Assembly (NCBI RefSeq): GCF_033558715.1 | Contig: NZ_CP114606.1 | Location: 2,108,001 to 2,172,000, forward strand | Origin: Acinetobacter sp. YWS30-1 | GTDB taxonomy: Bacteria > Pseudomonadota > Gammaproteobacteria > Pseudomonadales > Moraxellaceae | Reading direction: 5' to 3' | Length of the DNA stretch: 64,000 nucleotides | Shown: positions 45,585 through 53,595 of the stretch, piece after piece | Layout: each line of letters starts with the position of its first letter | Numbering within the stretch: the stretch's first letter is position 1 | Notes under the pieces: model-generated | What the model was told of the DNA's origin: nothing | Seen by the model: only the letters and a program-made list of their open reading frames with translations | The model's database searches: none | Program-made: the position numbers and the translations under genes

Positions 45585-45623
45585 TAATGCCAGTCAGTTA
45601 AGCAAATTTTAGTAAAATGTAGT

Positions 45624-45655
45624 AAAAATGAGTGTATGTAAATACGCTCATTTTT
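45624..45655 (+). promoter_or_regulatory. Hairpin in the IS just before the transposase start
   Basis: A 14-bp stem (arms 45624-45637 and 45642-45655, one G-U pair, 4-base loop) is followed by T's and then ATG 45658. In read-through RNA it would act as a terminator or hide the start region. IS10- and IS50-type elements use similar structures to avoid activation by outside promoters. Confidence 0.55.
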
Positions 45656-45657
45656 TT

Positions 45658-46962
45658 ATGTCTTTATCTGAACATTTAGAATCCACTCTTGAACATTCTC
45701 TCCCATCACTCAACCATTTTTGTGAACTTATTGATTTAAATTGGATTGAAACAAGCCTGCATCAAACAGGTAAGGCATCAATCAGAAGGAGAAAATTACC
45801 TGCTGAGCATGTGGTTTGGCTTGTTATTGGGCTTGCCTTGTTTCGAAATCAACCCATCAGCTATGTTGTAGAGCAATTAAACCTCGTGTTTGGTACAACA
45901 GAATATTGTGTTCCTAGTGCAGCAGTCCAAGCACGACAACGTTTAGGACAAGAGCCTTTAAGTACCTTATTCTCTCTGCTCAGCCAAGCATGGTTTGATG
46001 AAACACAGCAACAATATTCAAACTTTCAAGGACTTAGCATATGTGCTGTTGATGGGGTGGTTTGGTCTATGCCGCTGACCGAAGAGAACTTTAATCATTT
46101 TGGCTCATCTAAAGGTAAAACTGCTGTAGCACCTTACCCACAAGTGAGAGCCACGTGCCTAGTCAATACCAATACCCATGAAATCATAGATGCCCAAATA
46201 GGCAGTATGGATCAGGGTGAACTCACATTAGCAAATCAATTATCTCCTCCAGCACAAAGTATTACATTATTTGATCGAGCTTATTTCTCTGCTGATTTTC
46301 TAATAGGGTGGCAAACACGTGCAGAATCAAGTCATTGGCTGATGCGAGCAAAAGATAATTTACGTTATGAAATTATTAAACGGAATTCCCCACATGATTT
46401 TCATATCAGGATGCCAATATCACCTAGAGCCAAGAAGCTTAACCCAACGTTAGGGGATTATTGGGAGGCACGTTTGATTGAAGTTGAGCAGGCAGGAAAA
46501 ATCAGACGTTACATTACTTCATTATTAGATTCAAAGACATACCCACTTATAGCCTTGGCAAAGTTATATGCTCAGCGTTGGGAAATTGAAATGTGTTACC
46601 GAGAAATTAAAAGCAATTTGCAGAAAGGTAAGCTCTTAAGAAGCAAGCAACCAGACTTAATTTATCAAGAATTATGGGGTGTCTTGATTGCCTATAATGT
46701 TCTGAGACGACAAATGAAACATATGGCTCAACGAGCTAAAGTAAGTCCTTTGAGAATCAGTTTTCATATTGCATCTATTGCCCTTCTTAATTTACTCAGA
46801 TTCGACTCTTTGGCTTCTGCAGGTAATCTCCCCAAACATCTGGAAAGTTTAATGGAGAAATCTAATCGGTATGTTATACCTGAGAGAAGAGTGAGGAGTT
46901 ATCCAAGGGTTGTAAAAGGAAAACCTCAAAAATACCCAAGAAAAAGCCAGTCAATCTCTTAA
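45658..46962 (+). CDS. IS4-family transposase
   Basis: The DDE transposase that moves the element. From ATG 45658 it has 434 residues. The first Asp is in CAVDGVVW (about 132), the second in TLFDRAYF (about 206). The catalytic Glu (about 311) lies in a perfect Y-x2-R-x3-E-x6-K signature that starts YAQRWE, diagnostic of the IS4 group. An in-frame ATG at 45628 lies in the 5' arm of the upstream hairpin and gives a 444-residue form. The gene is intact and its third codon positions look AT-rich. Confidence 0.93.
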   Translation: MSLSEHLESTLEHSLPSLNHFCELIDLNWIETSLHQTGKASIRRRKLPAEHVVWLVIGLALFRNQPISYVVEQLNLVFGTTEYCVPSAAVQARQRLGQEPLSTLFSLLSQAWFDETQQQYSNFQGLSICAVDGVVWSMPLTEENFNHFGSSKGKTAVAPYPQVRATCLVNTNTHEIIDAQIGSMDQGELTLANQLSPPAQSITLFDRAYFSADFLIGWQTRAESSHWLMRAKDNLRYEIIKRNSPHDFHIRMPISPRAKKLNPTLGDYWEARLIEVEQAGKIRRYITSLLDSKTYPLIALAKLYAQRWEIEMCYREIKSNLQKGKLLRSKQPDLIYQELWGVLIAYNVLRRQMKHMAQRAKVSPLRISFHIASIALLNLLRFDSLASAGNLPKHLESLMEKSNRYVIPERRVRSYPRVVKGKPQKYPRKSQSIS

Positions 46963-46972
46963 CTGACTGGCA
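46945..46972. repeat. Inverted repeat at the right end of the IS
   Basis: GCCAGTCA and TGACTGGC flank a 10-12 base loop at the end of the transposase gene and overlap the right terminal repeat. Transcribed RNA would fold here, perhaps ending the transposase mRNA, though no T tract follows. Confidence 0.5.
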
Positions 46973-46975
46973 TTA

Positions 46976-46987
46976 CGTCAGATGATG
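46976..46987. repeat. Right 12-bp target-site duplication
   Basis: CGTCAGATGATG, identical to 45573-45584. It is followed at once by GGGCTTTTTT, the 3' arm of the interrupted terminator. Confidence 0.95.
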
Positions 46988-47081
46988 GGCTTTTTTACGA
47001 GAATAAAACTTTATTTCAGTTTTCAAATATCAGGATATTTTTCAAAATTTTCTTATTAGTCAGATATTAAACAATTTCGGA

Positions 47082-47110
47082 TTGGAACCAAATTAATTTC
47101 CAAGTACAAT
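47082..47110 (+). promoter_or_regulatory. Promoter of ahcY
   Basis: TTGGAA (47082-47087) and TACAAT (47105-47110) have a 17-bp spacer. Transcription would start near 47117, directly before the riboswitch. The promoter lies 95 bp beyond the IS and looks intact. Confidence 0.7.
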
Positions 47111-47116
47111 ACCCCG

Positions 47117-47216
47117 CTAGTCGAGGGATGCTGCGACGTTTTACAGGTACGAAATGTAAAAGCGCCAGGCTCGACGATCGGTCCAACTTTTTCTAGACGG
47201 ACCAACAACGGCATCC
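47117..47216 (+). promoter_or_regulatory. S-adenosylhomocysteine (SAH) riboswitch
   Basis: All elements of the SAH aptamer can be paired. P1 is GTCGAG (47120-47125) with CTCGAC (47170-47175). The pseudoknot is GGATGC (47126-47131) with GCATCC (47211-47216). P2 is TTTTACA (47139-47145) with TGTAAAA (47155-47161). P4 is GGTCC (47180-47184) with GGACC (47199-47203). The conserved core GAGG-N5-TGC and CCAGGCTCG match known SAH riboswitches. The class turns genes on when SAH builds up. Here it precedes ahcY, whose product destroys SAH. Confidence 0.92.
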
Positions 47217-47259
47217 GCGAACTGAATGATCAATTATTGTTTTTTATAAGGAGATCGTG

Positions 47260-48642
47260 ATGAACGCGGTTAATGCTTCATTTACAGATTATAAAGTTGC
47301 CGATATTTCTCTAGCTGACTACGGCCGTAAAGAAATCAAACTTGCAGAAGCTGAAATGCCAGCCCTCATGGGTCTGCGTAAGCGCTACTCAGCTGCCAAA
47401 CCGCTTGCTGGTGCCAAAATCCTTGGCTGTATCCACATGACTATTCAAACTGCAGTTTTAATTGAAACTCTGGTTGAATTAGGCGCTGAAGTTCGCTGGA
47501 CTTCTTGTAACATCTTCTCTACTCAAGACCACGCTGCTGCTGCAATCGCTGCTCGTGGTATTCCTGTATTTGCTTGGAAAGGCGAAACAGAAGAAGAATA
47601 CATGTGGTGTCTTGAACAACAGATCAATGTGAACGGCAAACCTTGGGATGCCAACATGATTCTGGATGATGGCGGTGACTTAACTGCTGTTGTTCACGAA
47701 AAATATCCTGAACTGATTGCAAAAATCCACGGGATTACTGAAGAAACAACTACAGGTGTAGCGCGTCTTCTGGAAATGTGGAAAGATGGCTCTCTGAAAG
47801 TTCCAGCGATTAACGTCAACGATTCAGTAACCAAGTCTAAAAACGACAACAAATACGGTTGCCGTCACTCTCTAAATGATGCGATCAAACGTGCAACTGA
47901 CATGCTGCTTTCTGGCCGTCGTGCGTTAGTGATCGGCTATGGTGACGTAGGTAAAGGTTCTGCTCAGTCTCTTCGTCAAGAAGGCATGATCGTACGTGTA
48001 TCTGAAATCGATCCAATCTGTGCGATGCAAGCATGCATGGACGGTTATGAAGTGGTTTCTCCATACAAAAACGGCGTTCAAACTGGCAAAAAAGAAGATG
48101 TGAACGTTGATCTTCTTCAAAATACCGACCTGATCGTGACTACCACTGGTAACTACCACGTATGTGACGCTGCAATGCTTGATACATTAAAAGCAGGTGC
48201 TGTGGTATGTAACATCGGTCACTTCGACACTGAAATCGATACCAACTACCTACGTAGTTATAAATGGGTTGAAGTGAAACCTCAAGTACACCAAGTATAT
48301 CGTTCAGAAAATGAAAATGATTACCTGATCCTGCTTTCTGAAGGTCGTCTGGTAAACCTGGGTAATGCAACTGGTCACCCATCACGTGTGATGGACGGTT
48401 CATTCGCGAACCAAGTATTGGGTCAAATGCACCTGTTCGCTGAGAAATTTGCGGATCTTCCTGAAGATCAAAAACAAGCAGCGATTCGTGTAGAACTGCT
48501 TCCTAAGAAATTAGACGAAGAAGTTGCTGCTGCAATGGTTGCCGGTTTCGGTGGTGTTCTGACTCAATTGACTCCAGAACAGGCAGATTACCTAGGTGTA
48601 CCTGTTGAAGGTCCATTCAAGTCTGATGCTTATAAATACTAA
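47260..48642 (+). CDS. ahcY: Adenosylhomocysteinase
   Basis: AhcY splits S-adenosylhomocysteine into homocysteine and adenosine with bound NAD, relieving inhibition of methyltransferases. The 460-residue protein carries NAD-domain [10 protein letters not shown], the [14 protein letters not shown] loop (as [10 protein letters not shown]), [16 protein letters not shown] and the C-terminal KSDAYKY. The start is ATG 47260, six bases after AAGGAG; a GTG one codon earlier is less likely. It is controlled by the SAH riboswitch and is followed by metF, the next step of the methionine cycle. Confidence 0.97.
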   Translation: MNAVNASFTDYKVADISLADYGRKEIKLAEAEMPALMGLRKRYSAAKPLAGAKILGCIHMTIQTAVLIETLVELGAEVRWTSCNIFSTQDHAAAAIAARGIPVFAWKGETEEEYMWCLEQQINVNGKPWDANMILDDGGDLTAVVHEKYPELIAKIHGITEETTTGVARLLEMWKDGSLKVPAINVNDSVTKSKNDNKYGCRHSLNDAIKRATDMLLSGRRALVIGYGDVGKGSAQSLRQEGMIVRVSEIDPICAMQACMDGYEVVSPYKNGVQTGKKEDVNVDLLQNTDLIVTTTGNYHVCDAAMLDTLKAGAVVCNIGHFDTEIDTNYLRSYKWVEVKPQVHQVYRSENENDYLILLSEGRLVNLGNATGHPSRVMDGSFANQVLGQMHLFAEKFADLPEDQKQAAIRVELLPKKLDEEVAAAMVAGFGGVLTQLTPEQADYLGVPVEGPFKSDAYKY

Positions 48643-48652
48643 TTTTTGATTT

Positions 48653-48788
48653 CCACCTCACCCCGGCCCTCTCCTATAAGGAGAGGGAGATTTCCATTGT
48701 GAAAATTGTTATAGGGTAAGTCTTTAAAGACTTTAACTATCACAATGGTAGTCCCTTCTCCCTTTGGGAGAGGTCAGGGAGAGGGTGA
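48653..48788. repeat. Imperfect long palindrome (REP/MITE-like element)
   Basis: This intergenic element begins CCACCTCACCCCGGCCCTCT and ends with its imperfect inverse GGGAGAGGGTG. Inner CCATTGTGA and TCACAATGG also pair. Each half has its own hairpin: CCCTCTCCT-ATA-AGGAGAGGG (48667-48687) and TCTCCC-TTT-GGGAGA (about 48757-48771). The pattern is that of non-autonomous palindromic repeats found in many proteobacterial intergenic regions. It separates ahcY from metF. Confidence 0.75.
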
Positions 48789-48821
48789 TAAGTAAAAAGT
48801 ATTTATAAAAAGGATTTGAAC

Positions 48822-49658
48822 ATGTCTAAACAGATTCCAATTTCTTTTGAGTTTTTCCCGACCAAAACCGATGCGGGTGCGGAAAAGCTCAAAACCGTAC
48901 ATCAAGAACTACAACTGCTGAACCCAGAATTCTTTTCTGTGACGTATGGCGCGGGTGGTTCAACACGCGAACGTACTTTATCTACGATCAATGACTTTAA
49001 TGGTAAAGGTACACCCGTTGCCCCTCACCTGTCTTGTATCGGTGATGACAAGGCACGTATCGCTGAACTGCTTGATTTGTATAAGGCACAAGGAATTAAC
49101 CGTATTGTCGCGCTGCGTGGTGACTTGCCATCTGGTCAGGTGGGCCTGGGTGAACTGCCATATGCACAGGATCTGGTTCGCTTTATCCGTGAACATTCAG
49201 GTGACCACTTCCATATTGAAGTTGCCGCTTATCCTGAAATGCATCCACAAGCAGACAGCTTTGATAAAGACATTCAGCACTTTGTGGATAAAGTAAATGC
49301 TGGTGCCAATGCGGCATTGACCCAGTTCTTCTTTAACCCGGATGCATACTTCTACTTTGTAGACCGTATCCAGAAAGCAGGCATTGATATTCCAGTAGCG
49401 CCAGGCATCATGCCGATTACCAATGCCAGCAACCTGATTCGCTTCGCAGATGGTACAGGCGCAGAAATTCCACGCTGGATTCGCAAGCAACTGGCAACTT
49501 ATGGGGATGACACTGCAAGCATTAAAGCCTTTGGTCATGAAGTCGTCGTAAAATTCTGCGAACGCCTGATTGCTGGCGGTGCACCGAGCCTGCATTTCTA
49601 CACCATGAATACCACTGATCCAACCCGTCAACTTGTTAAAGACCTCGGTCTTGCATAA
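48822..49658 (+). CDS. metF: 5,10-Methylenetetrahydrofolate reductase
   Basis: MetF reduces methylene-THF to methyl-THF with FAD, supplying the methyl group for methionine. The 278-residue protein begins with SFEFFPTK and carries the family's SVTYGAGGSTRERT, HLSCIGDD, NRIVALRGDLP and ALTQFFFN motifs, including FAD contacts and the catalytic Glu in FEFF. ATG 48822 is set by AAAAGGA 8-13 bp upstream; a TTG two codons earlier is rejected. Confidence 0.96.
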   Translation: MSKQIPISFEFFPTKTDAGAEKLKTVHQELQLLNPEFFSVTYGAGGSTRERTLSTINDFNGKGTPVAPHLSCIGDDKARIAELLDLYKAQGINRIVALRGDLPSGQVGLGELPYAQDLVRFIREHSGDHFHIEVAAYPEMHPQADSFDKDIQHFVDKVNAGANAALTQFFFNPDAYFYFVDRIQKAGIDIPVAPGIMPITNASNLIRFADGTGAEIPRWIRKQLATYGDDTASIKAFGHEVVVKFCERLIAGGAPSLHFYTMNTTDPTRQLVKDLGLA

Positions 49659-49689
49659 GTAAAATACCTGATTTGAGAGTAAAACTTTA

Positions 49690-50400
49690 ATGCCACGTTT
49701 TTTTATTGAAGCTGATTTAGCAGTAGATACCACTGTAGAACTGACTGAAACAGTGTTTCATCATTGGGTTAAAGTTTTACGTGCTCAAGTCGGCGAAAAA
49801 GCCACCCTGTTTAATGGACAAGGTGGTGAATATGAAGTTGAACTGGTTGAAGTTTCCAAAAAGTCGGCTGCTGTACAGGTCAATAGTTACAACCCTACGG
49901 ATCGCACACCCAAATTTAAAGCCTTGCTTGGCCAGGTCATGAGTAAAGGTGACCGCATGGATTATGCGATCCAGAAAGCGGTCGAACTGGGTGTATCTGA
50001 AATTCAACTTCTAACCTCTGAACGCTGTGAGATGCGCCTGAAATACGACCGCGACCAGAAAAAACTGGATCATTGGCAAGGTGTGGCGATTGCCGCTTGC
50101 GAACAGTGTGGAATGAATATTGTTCCTAAAATTTTAGCGCCAATGTCACTTGAAAAATGGCTGGAAACCGATCTTCCTCATACCAAACTGGTGCTAGCGC
50201 CAAACAAAGAAGAAATTGATGTTCTGGCGAATGCCACGCTGGATATTGCCTTGCTGATTGGCCCTGAAGGTGGCTTGAGTGAAGCTGAAATCCTAGCGGC
50301 GAATACGCAAGGCTTTGTCAATTGGTGTATTGGTGAACGTGTCCTGCGTACCGAAACTGCTCCTGTCGTTGCTCTCTCAATTTTGAATTACACTATTTAA
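49690..50400 (+). CDS. rsmE: 16S rRNA (uracil-1498-N3) methyltransferase RsmE
   Basis: RsmE methylates U1498 of 16S rRNA using SAM. The 236-residue protein has the PUA-like N-terminal domain (MPRFFIEADL; HHWVKVLRAQ) and a SPOUT domain with the deep knot: IQKAVELGVSEIQLLTSERC, LLIGPEGGLSEAE and LGERVLRTETAP (here IGERVLRTETAP). It lies 31 bp after metF and likely shares its transcript. As a SAM user it adds to the local SAM/SAH theme. Confidence 0.95.
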   Translation: MPRFFIEADLAVDTTVELTETVFHHWVKVLRAQVGEKATLFNGQGGEYEVELVEVSKKSAAVQVNSYNPTDRTPKFKALLGQVMSKGDRMDYAIQKAVELGVSEIQLLTSERCEMRLKYDRDQKKLDHWQGVAIAACEQCGMNIVPKILAPMSLEKWLETDLPHTKLVLAPNKEEIDVLANATLDIALLIGPEGGLSEAEILAANTQGFVNWCIGERVLRTETAPVVALSILNYTI

Positions 50401-50577
50401 GCGGTCAAAATTGTAAAATTTAGTTATTAATTTTATTGATTTTTATTTATAAGCACTCTACTCTTGAGTCAATAATAATGAAACACATATTGATTGATTT
50501 AAGAATCATTCAGGCTTGAATAAAAATTAAAATCTAGGATAAAAACCGTTCAGGACGAATACAAGGCACTTAATTAT

Positions 50578-53454
50578 ATGATTGATAATCAAGAGGCTTA
50601 TATCAAAGAGCACTTGCATCGTGCTCAGATTGCGAACACGCTTCGACATAGCCGATATTTTCTGTTAAGTATCATGATTATTTGCCTCTATATTTTCTGT
50701 GTTTATCACATTCAATATAGCTTATCGAATAGTTACTTTAATCTCTGGTTTATCCTGACTGAAATTACCGTCAGCATGTGCTGGCTCATCAATACCCTGT
50801 ATTTTAAGCCTGAACAATATCAACTAAAAAATGCGCATTACTGGTTACAAATTCAGAGCCTTGCGGTAGGTTGCTGTATCGCTTCCGGTATTTCCCTGAT
50901 TTATTATTACTTGCCGCAGGCCAATACCAATTTTGATGAAATAGAAGCACTGACTCTATCAGCCTTGCTGTTAATCGTGACCCAAGCTTTCGGTCTGACT
51001 TATTTAACCCAGAAGCTCAGTTATTTTTCACTGGTATTTTTGCCTTCATTGGTACCCTTTTTACTCTTTCAATTTTTTCATATCTCAGGTGCCAATCCAG
51101 TCTTTGGTCTAGCCTTAAATTTTGCAGTCATTGTGATCCTGCTCTGTGCCAATAGTACCTATCGTATTCATACCCGTACTTCCCGCCTTTATGCAGAAAA
51201 TGAATTGCTGGTGAATAATGCCGAACAACAGGTCGCCTGGACGGATGAACTGTGCAAACAGCTACAAACGGAAGTCAATAAATCAAAAGATATCGAACTG
51301 GAGCTACAACTCAGCAATCAACTACTAGAGCAGAAAGTTCGTGAACGTACTTATGATATTGAACAGATTAATATTGATCTGAAAAACCAGCAGCAAAACC
51401 TTGAACTGACTCATGAAATCGCCGGTATCCGTCCATGGGACTGGAATATCAAAGACCGCAGTATTTTGCTGACCAATCATAAAGATGAGAAGGTACAACG
51501 GAAATCCAGTGAGCATCATTTGCAGTTACAACATATGATTCATCCCGATGATCTGGCTGCATTCAAAAGCAATATGAAACAGCATCTGCGTGGGAAAACT
51601 GAGCGCTATGAAGTAACTTACCGGATTCAGCAAGCGCCGGGAGTCTGGAGCTGGGTACATGATGTAGGCCGGGTGATCAGTCGCGATCCCGAAACTCACC
51701 GTCCTTTACGCATGGTTGGAATTTTACGAGATATTCAACAGGAACGTAGTTCTCAAGAACGCTTGAAACTGGCAGCAAGTGTAATTGAGCAGGCGGCTGA
51801 AGGAATCTTCATTTTAAATGATGAATTACGTTATATCGAAGTGAATCCTTATTTCGAGAATTTGTCCGGTTTTGAACGTAATGACATCTTGGGTAAATAT
51901 CTATTTGATATTACTGCGAGTCATAAGTCACAGCAGCGCAGCATTCATTCCAATATCATCAAACAAGTTGTGAAAATCGGTTCTTTTGATGGCGAACTGA
52001 GTGAGAAATTCCTGTCTGGCAAAGAGATGCCACTCTGGTTACATATCAATGCAATTACCGATGATGAAGGCCGTATCACTCACTATATCGGCATTGTCTC
52101 TGATCTGACTGAACGTAAATTACAGGAACAGCGCCTGTCTTATCTGGAAAATTACGACACACTGACTGATTTACCGAACCGTTTTTACTATAACTACCAG
52201 CTGCATCAATATCTGATGACGCAAAAAGATTCCATCAAGAAAATGGCGGTGATCCGACTCAATATCGACCGTTTCCGTCCATTGAATGAATACCTGTCTA
52301 ATAATGGTGGTGATGAGCTGTTGCGTCAGGTGGCACAGCGCTTACGTCTGACTAATGCTGAAGCCCTGTTTGTGGCCCATCTAAATGGTGACGATTTTGC
52401 GATTCTGTATGAAATCTCGCATATTCGCCCGTCTGTACAGGAACACTGTCAACGAATTGCTGAAGCCTTCCAGGCTCCTTTCCATATTTTTGGACAAGAT
52501 TATGTGATTACCCTATCGATGGGCGTGGCCTTCTATCCGGATCATGGTCGTCAGCTAGATTATTTGAATAACTGTGCTGAACAGGCGCTGAGTGAAGCCA
52601 AAAATCTCGGCGGGAATACTATCCATTTTTACTCCAATGAAAATACAGCTTTGCTAGAGCAAGGAATTTTCATTGAACGCGATCTGCGTAAAGCCATCCA
52701 AAATGGCGAACTCGTAGTTTATTATCAACCGAAAATTAATTTCAATGACCAGCATATTTATGGCTTTGAAGCTTTAGTGCGCTGGAAACATCCAGAAAAA
52801 GGCATCATCCCACCTAGCTTGTTTATTCCTTTAGCCGAACAGACCAGCCTGATTTCCGAGATCGGCCGTTTGGTGATTCAGCAAACTGCCAAACAGATTC
52901 GTGAATGGAATGATCTTGGCTTTCATAATATCTGTGTCTCTGTGAATATCGTGGCACAGCAACTGCGTCGTGGTCAGTTACTCGATGATCTGGATCAGGC
53001 CATTAGCGAAAACCAGATTTCTGGCACCAGTCTGGAATTGGAAATTACTGAATCTTCACTGATTGAAAACTCTGAATCTGTCAAAAATCTGCTGAACCAG
53101 ATCAAGCAGCGCCAGATTAATATCTCGCTGGATGACTTCGGAACCGGTTATTCTTCTTTGTCCTATCTTGCCGATTTTCCTATTGACATTCTCAAAATTG
53201 ACCGCAGTTTTGTCTCTAAAATTGGCGAACATAAACAGGAAGCGATTGTCAGCGCCATGGTTGCGATGGGTAAAGCCATGGGCATGACTGTCGTCGCTGA
53301 AGGTATTGAAACTGAAGAACAGCTGCAATATCTACGTGATTTAGATTGTGATATTGCCCAAGGCTACTTCTTCTCCAAGCCATTGCCTGAACTGGAAGCA
53401 ACTGCGTATTTAGAACAGAATCGCGTCGCTGAAACTTATATATATCAAGTCTAA
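50578..53454 (+). CDS. Membrane sensor with PAS, degenerate GGDEF and EAL domains
   Basis: A 958-residue c-di-GMP enzyme. Six hydrophobic helices fill residues 25-192 and a coiled coil runs 205-275. Two PAS-type domains follow (about 280-390 and 395-512), then GGDEF (about 520-690) and EAL (about 695-945). The GGDEF active site reads NGDDF (603-607), so cyclase activity is probably lost or weak. The EAL domain is complete: EAL at 731-733, SLDDFGTGYSS near 850-860, KIDRSFV near 873 and VVAEGIET near 905. It is therefore most likely a phosphodiesterase with a regulatory GGDEF domain. The signal sensed is unknown. Confidence 0.88.
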   Translation: MIDNQEAYIKEHLHRAQIANTLRHSRYFLLSIMIICLYIFCVYHIQYSLSNSYFNLWFILTEITVSMCWLINTLYFKPEQYQLKNAHYWLQIQSLAVGCCIASGISLIYYYLPQANTNFDEIEALTLSALLLIVTQAFGLTYLTQKLSYFSLVFLPSLVPFLLFQFFHISGANPVFGLALNFAVIVILLCANSTYRIHTRTSRLYAENELLVNNAEQQVAWTDELCKQLQTEVNKSKDIELELQLSNQLLEQKVRERTYDIEQINIDLKNQQQNLELTHEIAGIRPWDWNIKDRSILLTNHKDEKVQRKSSEHHLQLQHMIHPDDLAAFKSNMKQHLRGKTERYEVTYRIQQAPGVWSWVHDVGRVISRDPETHRPLRMVGILRDIQQERSSQERLKLAASVIEQAAEGIFILNDELRYIEVNPYFENLSGFERNDILGKYLFDITASHKSQQRSIHSNIIKQVVKIGSFDGELSEKFLSGKEMPLWLHINAITDDEGRITHYIGIVSDLTERKLQEQRLSYLENYDTLTDLPNRFYYNYQLHQYLMTQKDSIKKMAVIRLNIDRFRPLNEYLSNNGGDELLRQVAQRLRLTNAEALFVAHLNGDDFAILYEISHIRPSVQEHCQRIAEAFQAPFHIFGQDYVITLSMGVAFYPDHGRQLDYLNNCAEQALSEAKNLGGNTIHFYSNENTALLEQGIFIERDLRKAIQNGELVVYYQPKINFNDQHIYGFEALVRWKHPEKGIIPPSLFIPLAEQTSLISEIGRLVIQQTAKQIREWNDLGFHNICVSVNIVAQQLRRGQLLDDLDQAISENQISGTSLELEITESSLIENSESVKNLLNQIKQRQINISLDDFGTGYSSLSYLADFPIDILKIDRSFVSKIGEHKQEAIVSAMVAMGKAMGMTVVAEGIETEEQLQYLRDLDCDIAQGYFFSKPLPELEATAYLEQNRVAETYIYQV

Positions 53455-53595
53455 GTCTATATCTACCTCGAATAATATTGTCGCAAAAATGGTCGACTTT
53501 GACTGGGCTAAGTGCTTAACAAATGTTATATTCAGAGCCATAAATGCAATTTTTTACCCGCTTTCTGGGTAATCTTTACAACGATAGAGATACAG

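Larger units (their letters stand above)
45585..46975 (+). mobile_element. IS4-family insertion sequence (1391 bp)
   Basis: A complete element with perfect 18-bp terminal inverted repeats (TAATGCCAGTCAGTTAAG; left 45585-45602, right 46958-46975) and a 12-bp target duplication on both sides, the duplication size expected for IS4-like elements. It carries one transposase gene. Identical duplicates and an intact ORF suggest a recent, possibly active, insertion. I do not assign an IS name. Confidence 0.95.

Noticed and set aside
49283..49291. A reverse-strand DnaA box (TGTGGATAA)
   Set aside because: It lies inside metF coding sequence and is isolated, so it is probably codon-driven.
53512..53595. 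Upstream start for maeB
   Set aside because: It adds residues unlike any malic enzyme; ATG 53596 gives the exact length of E. coli MaeB.
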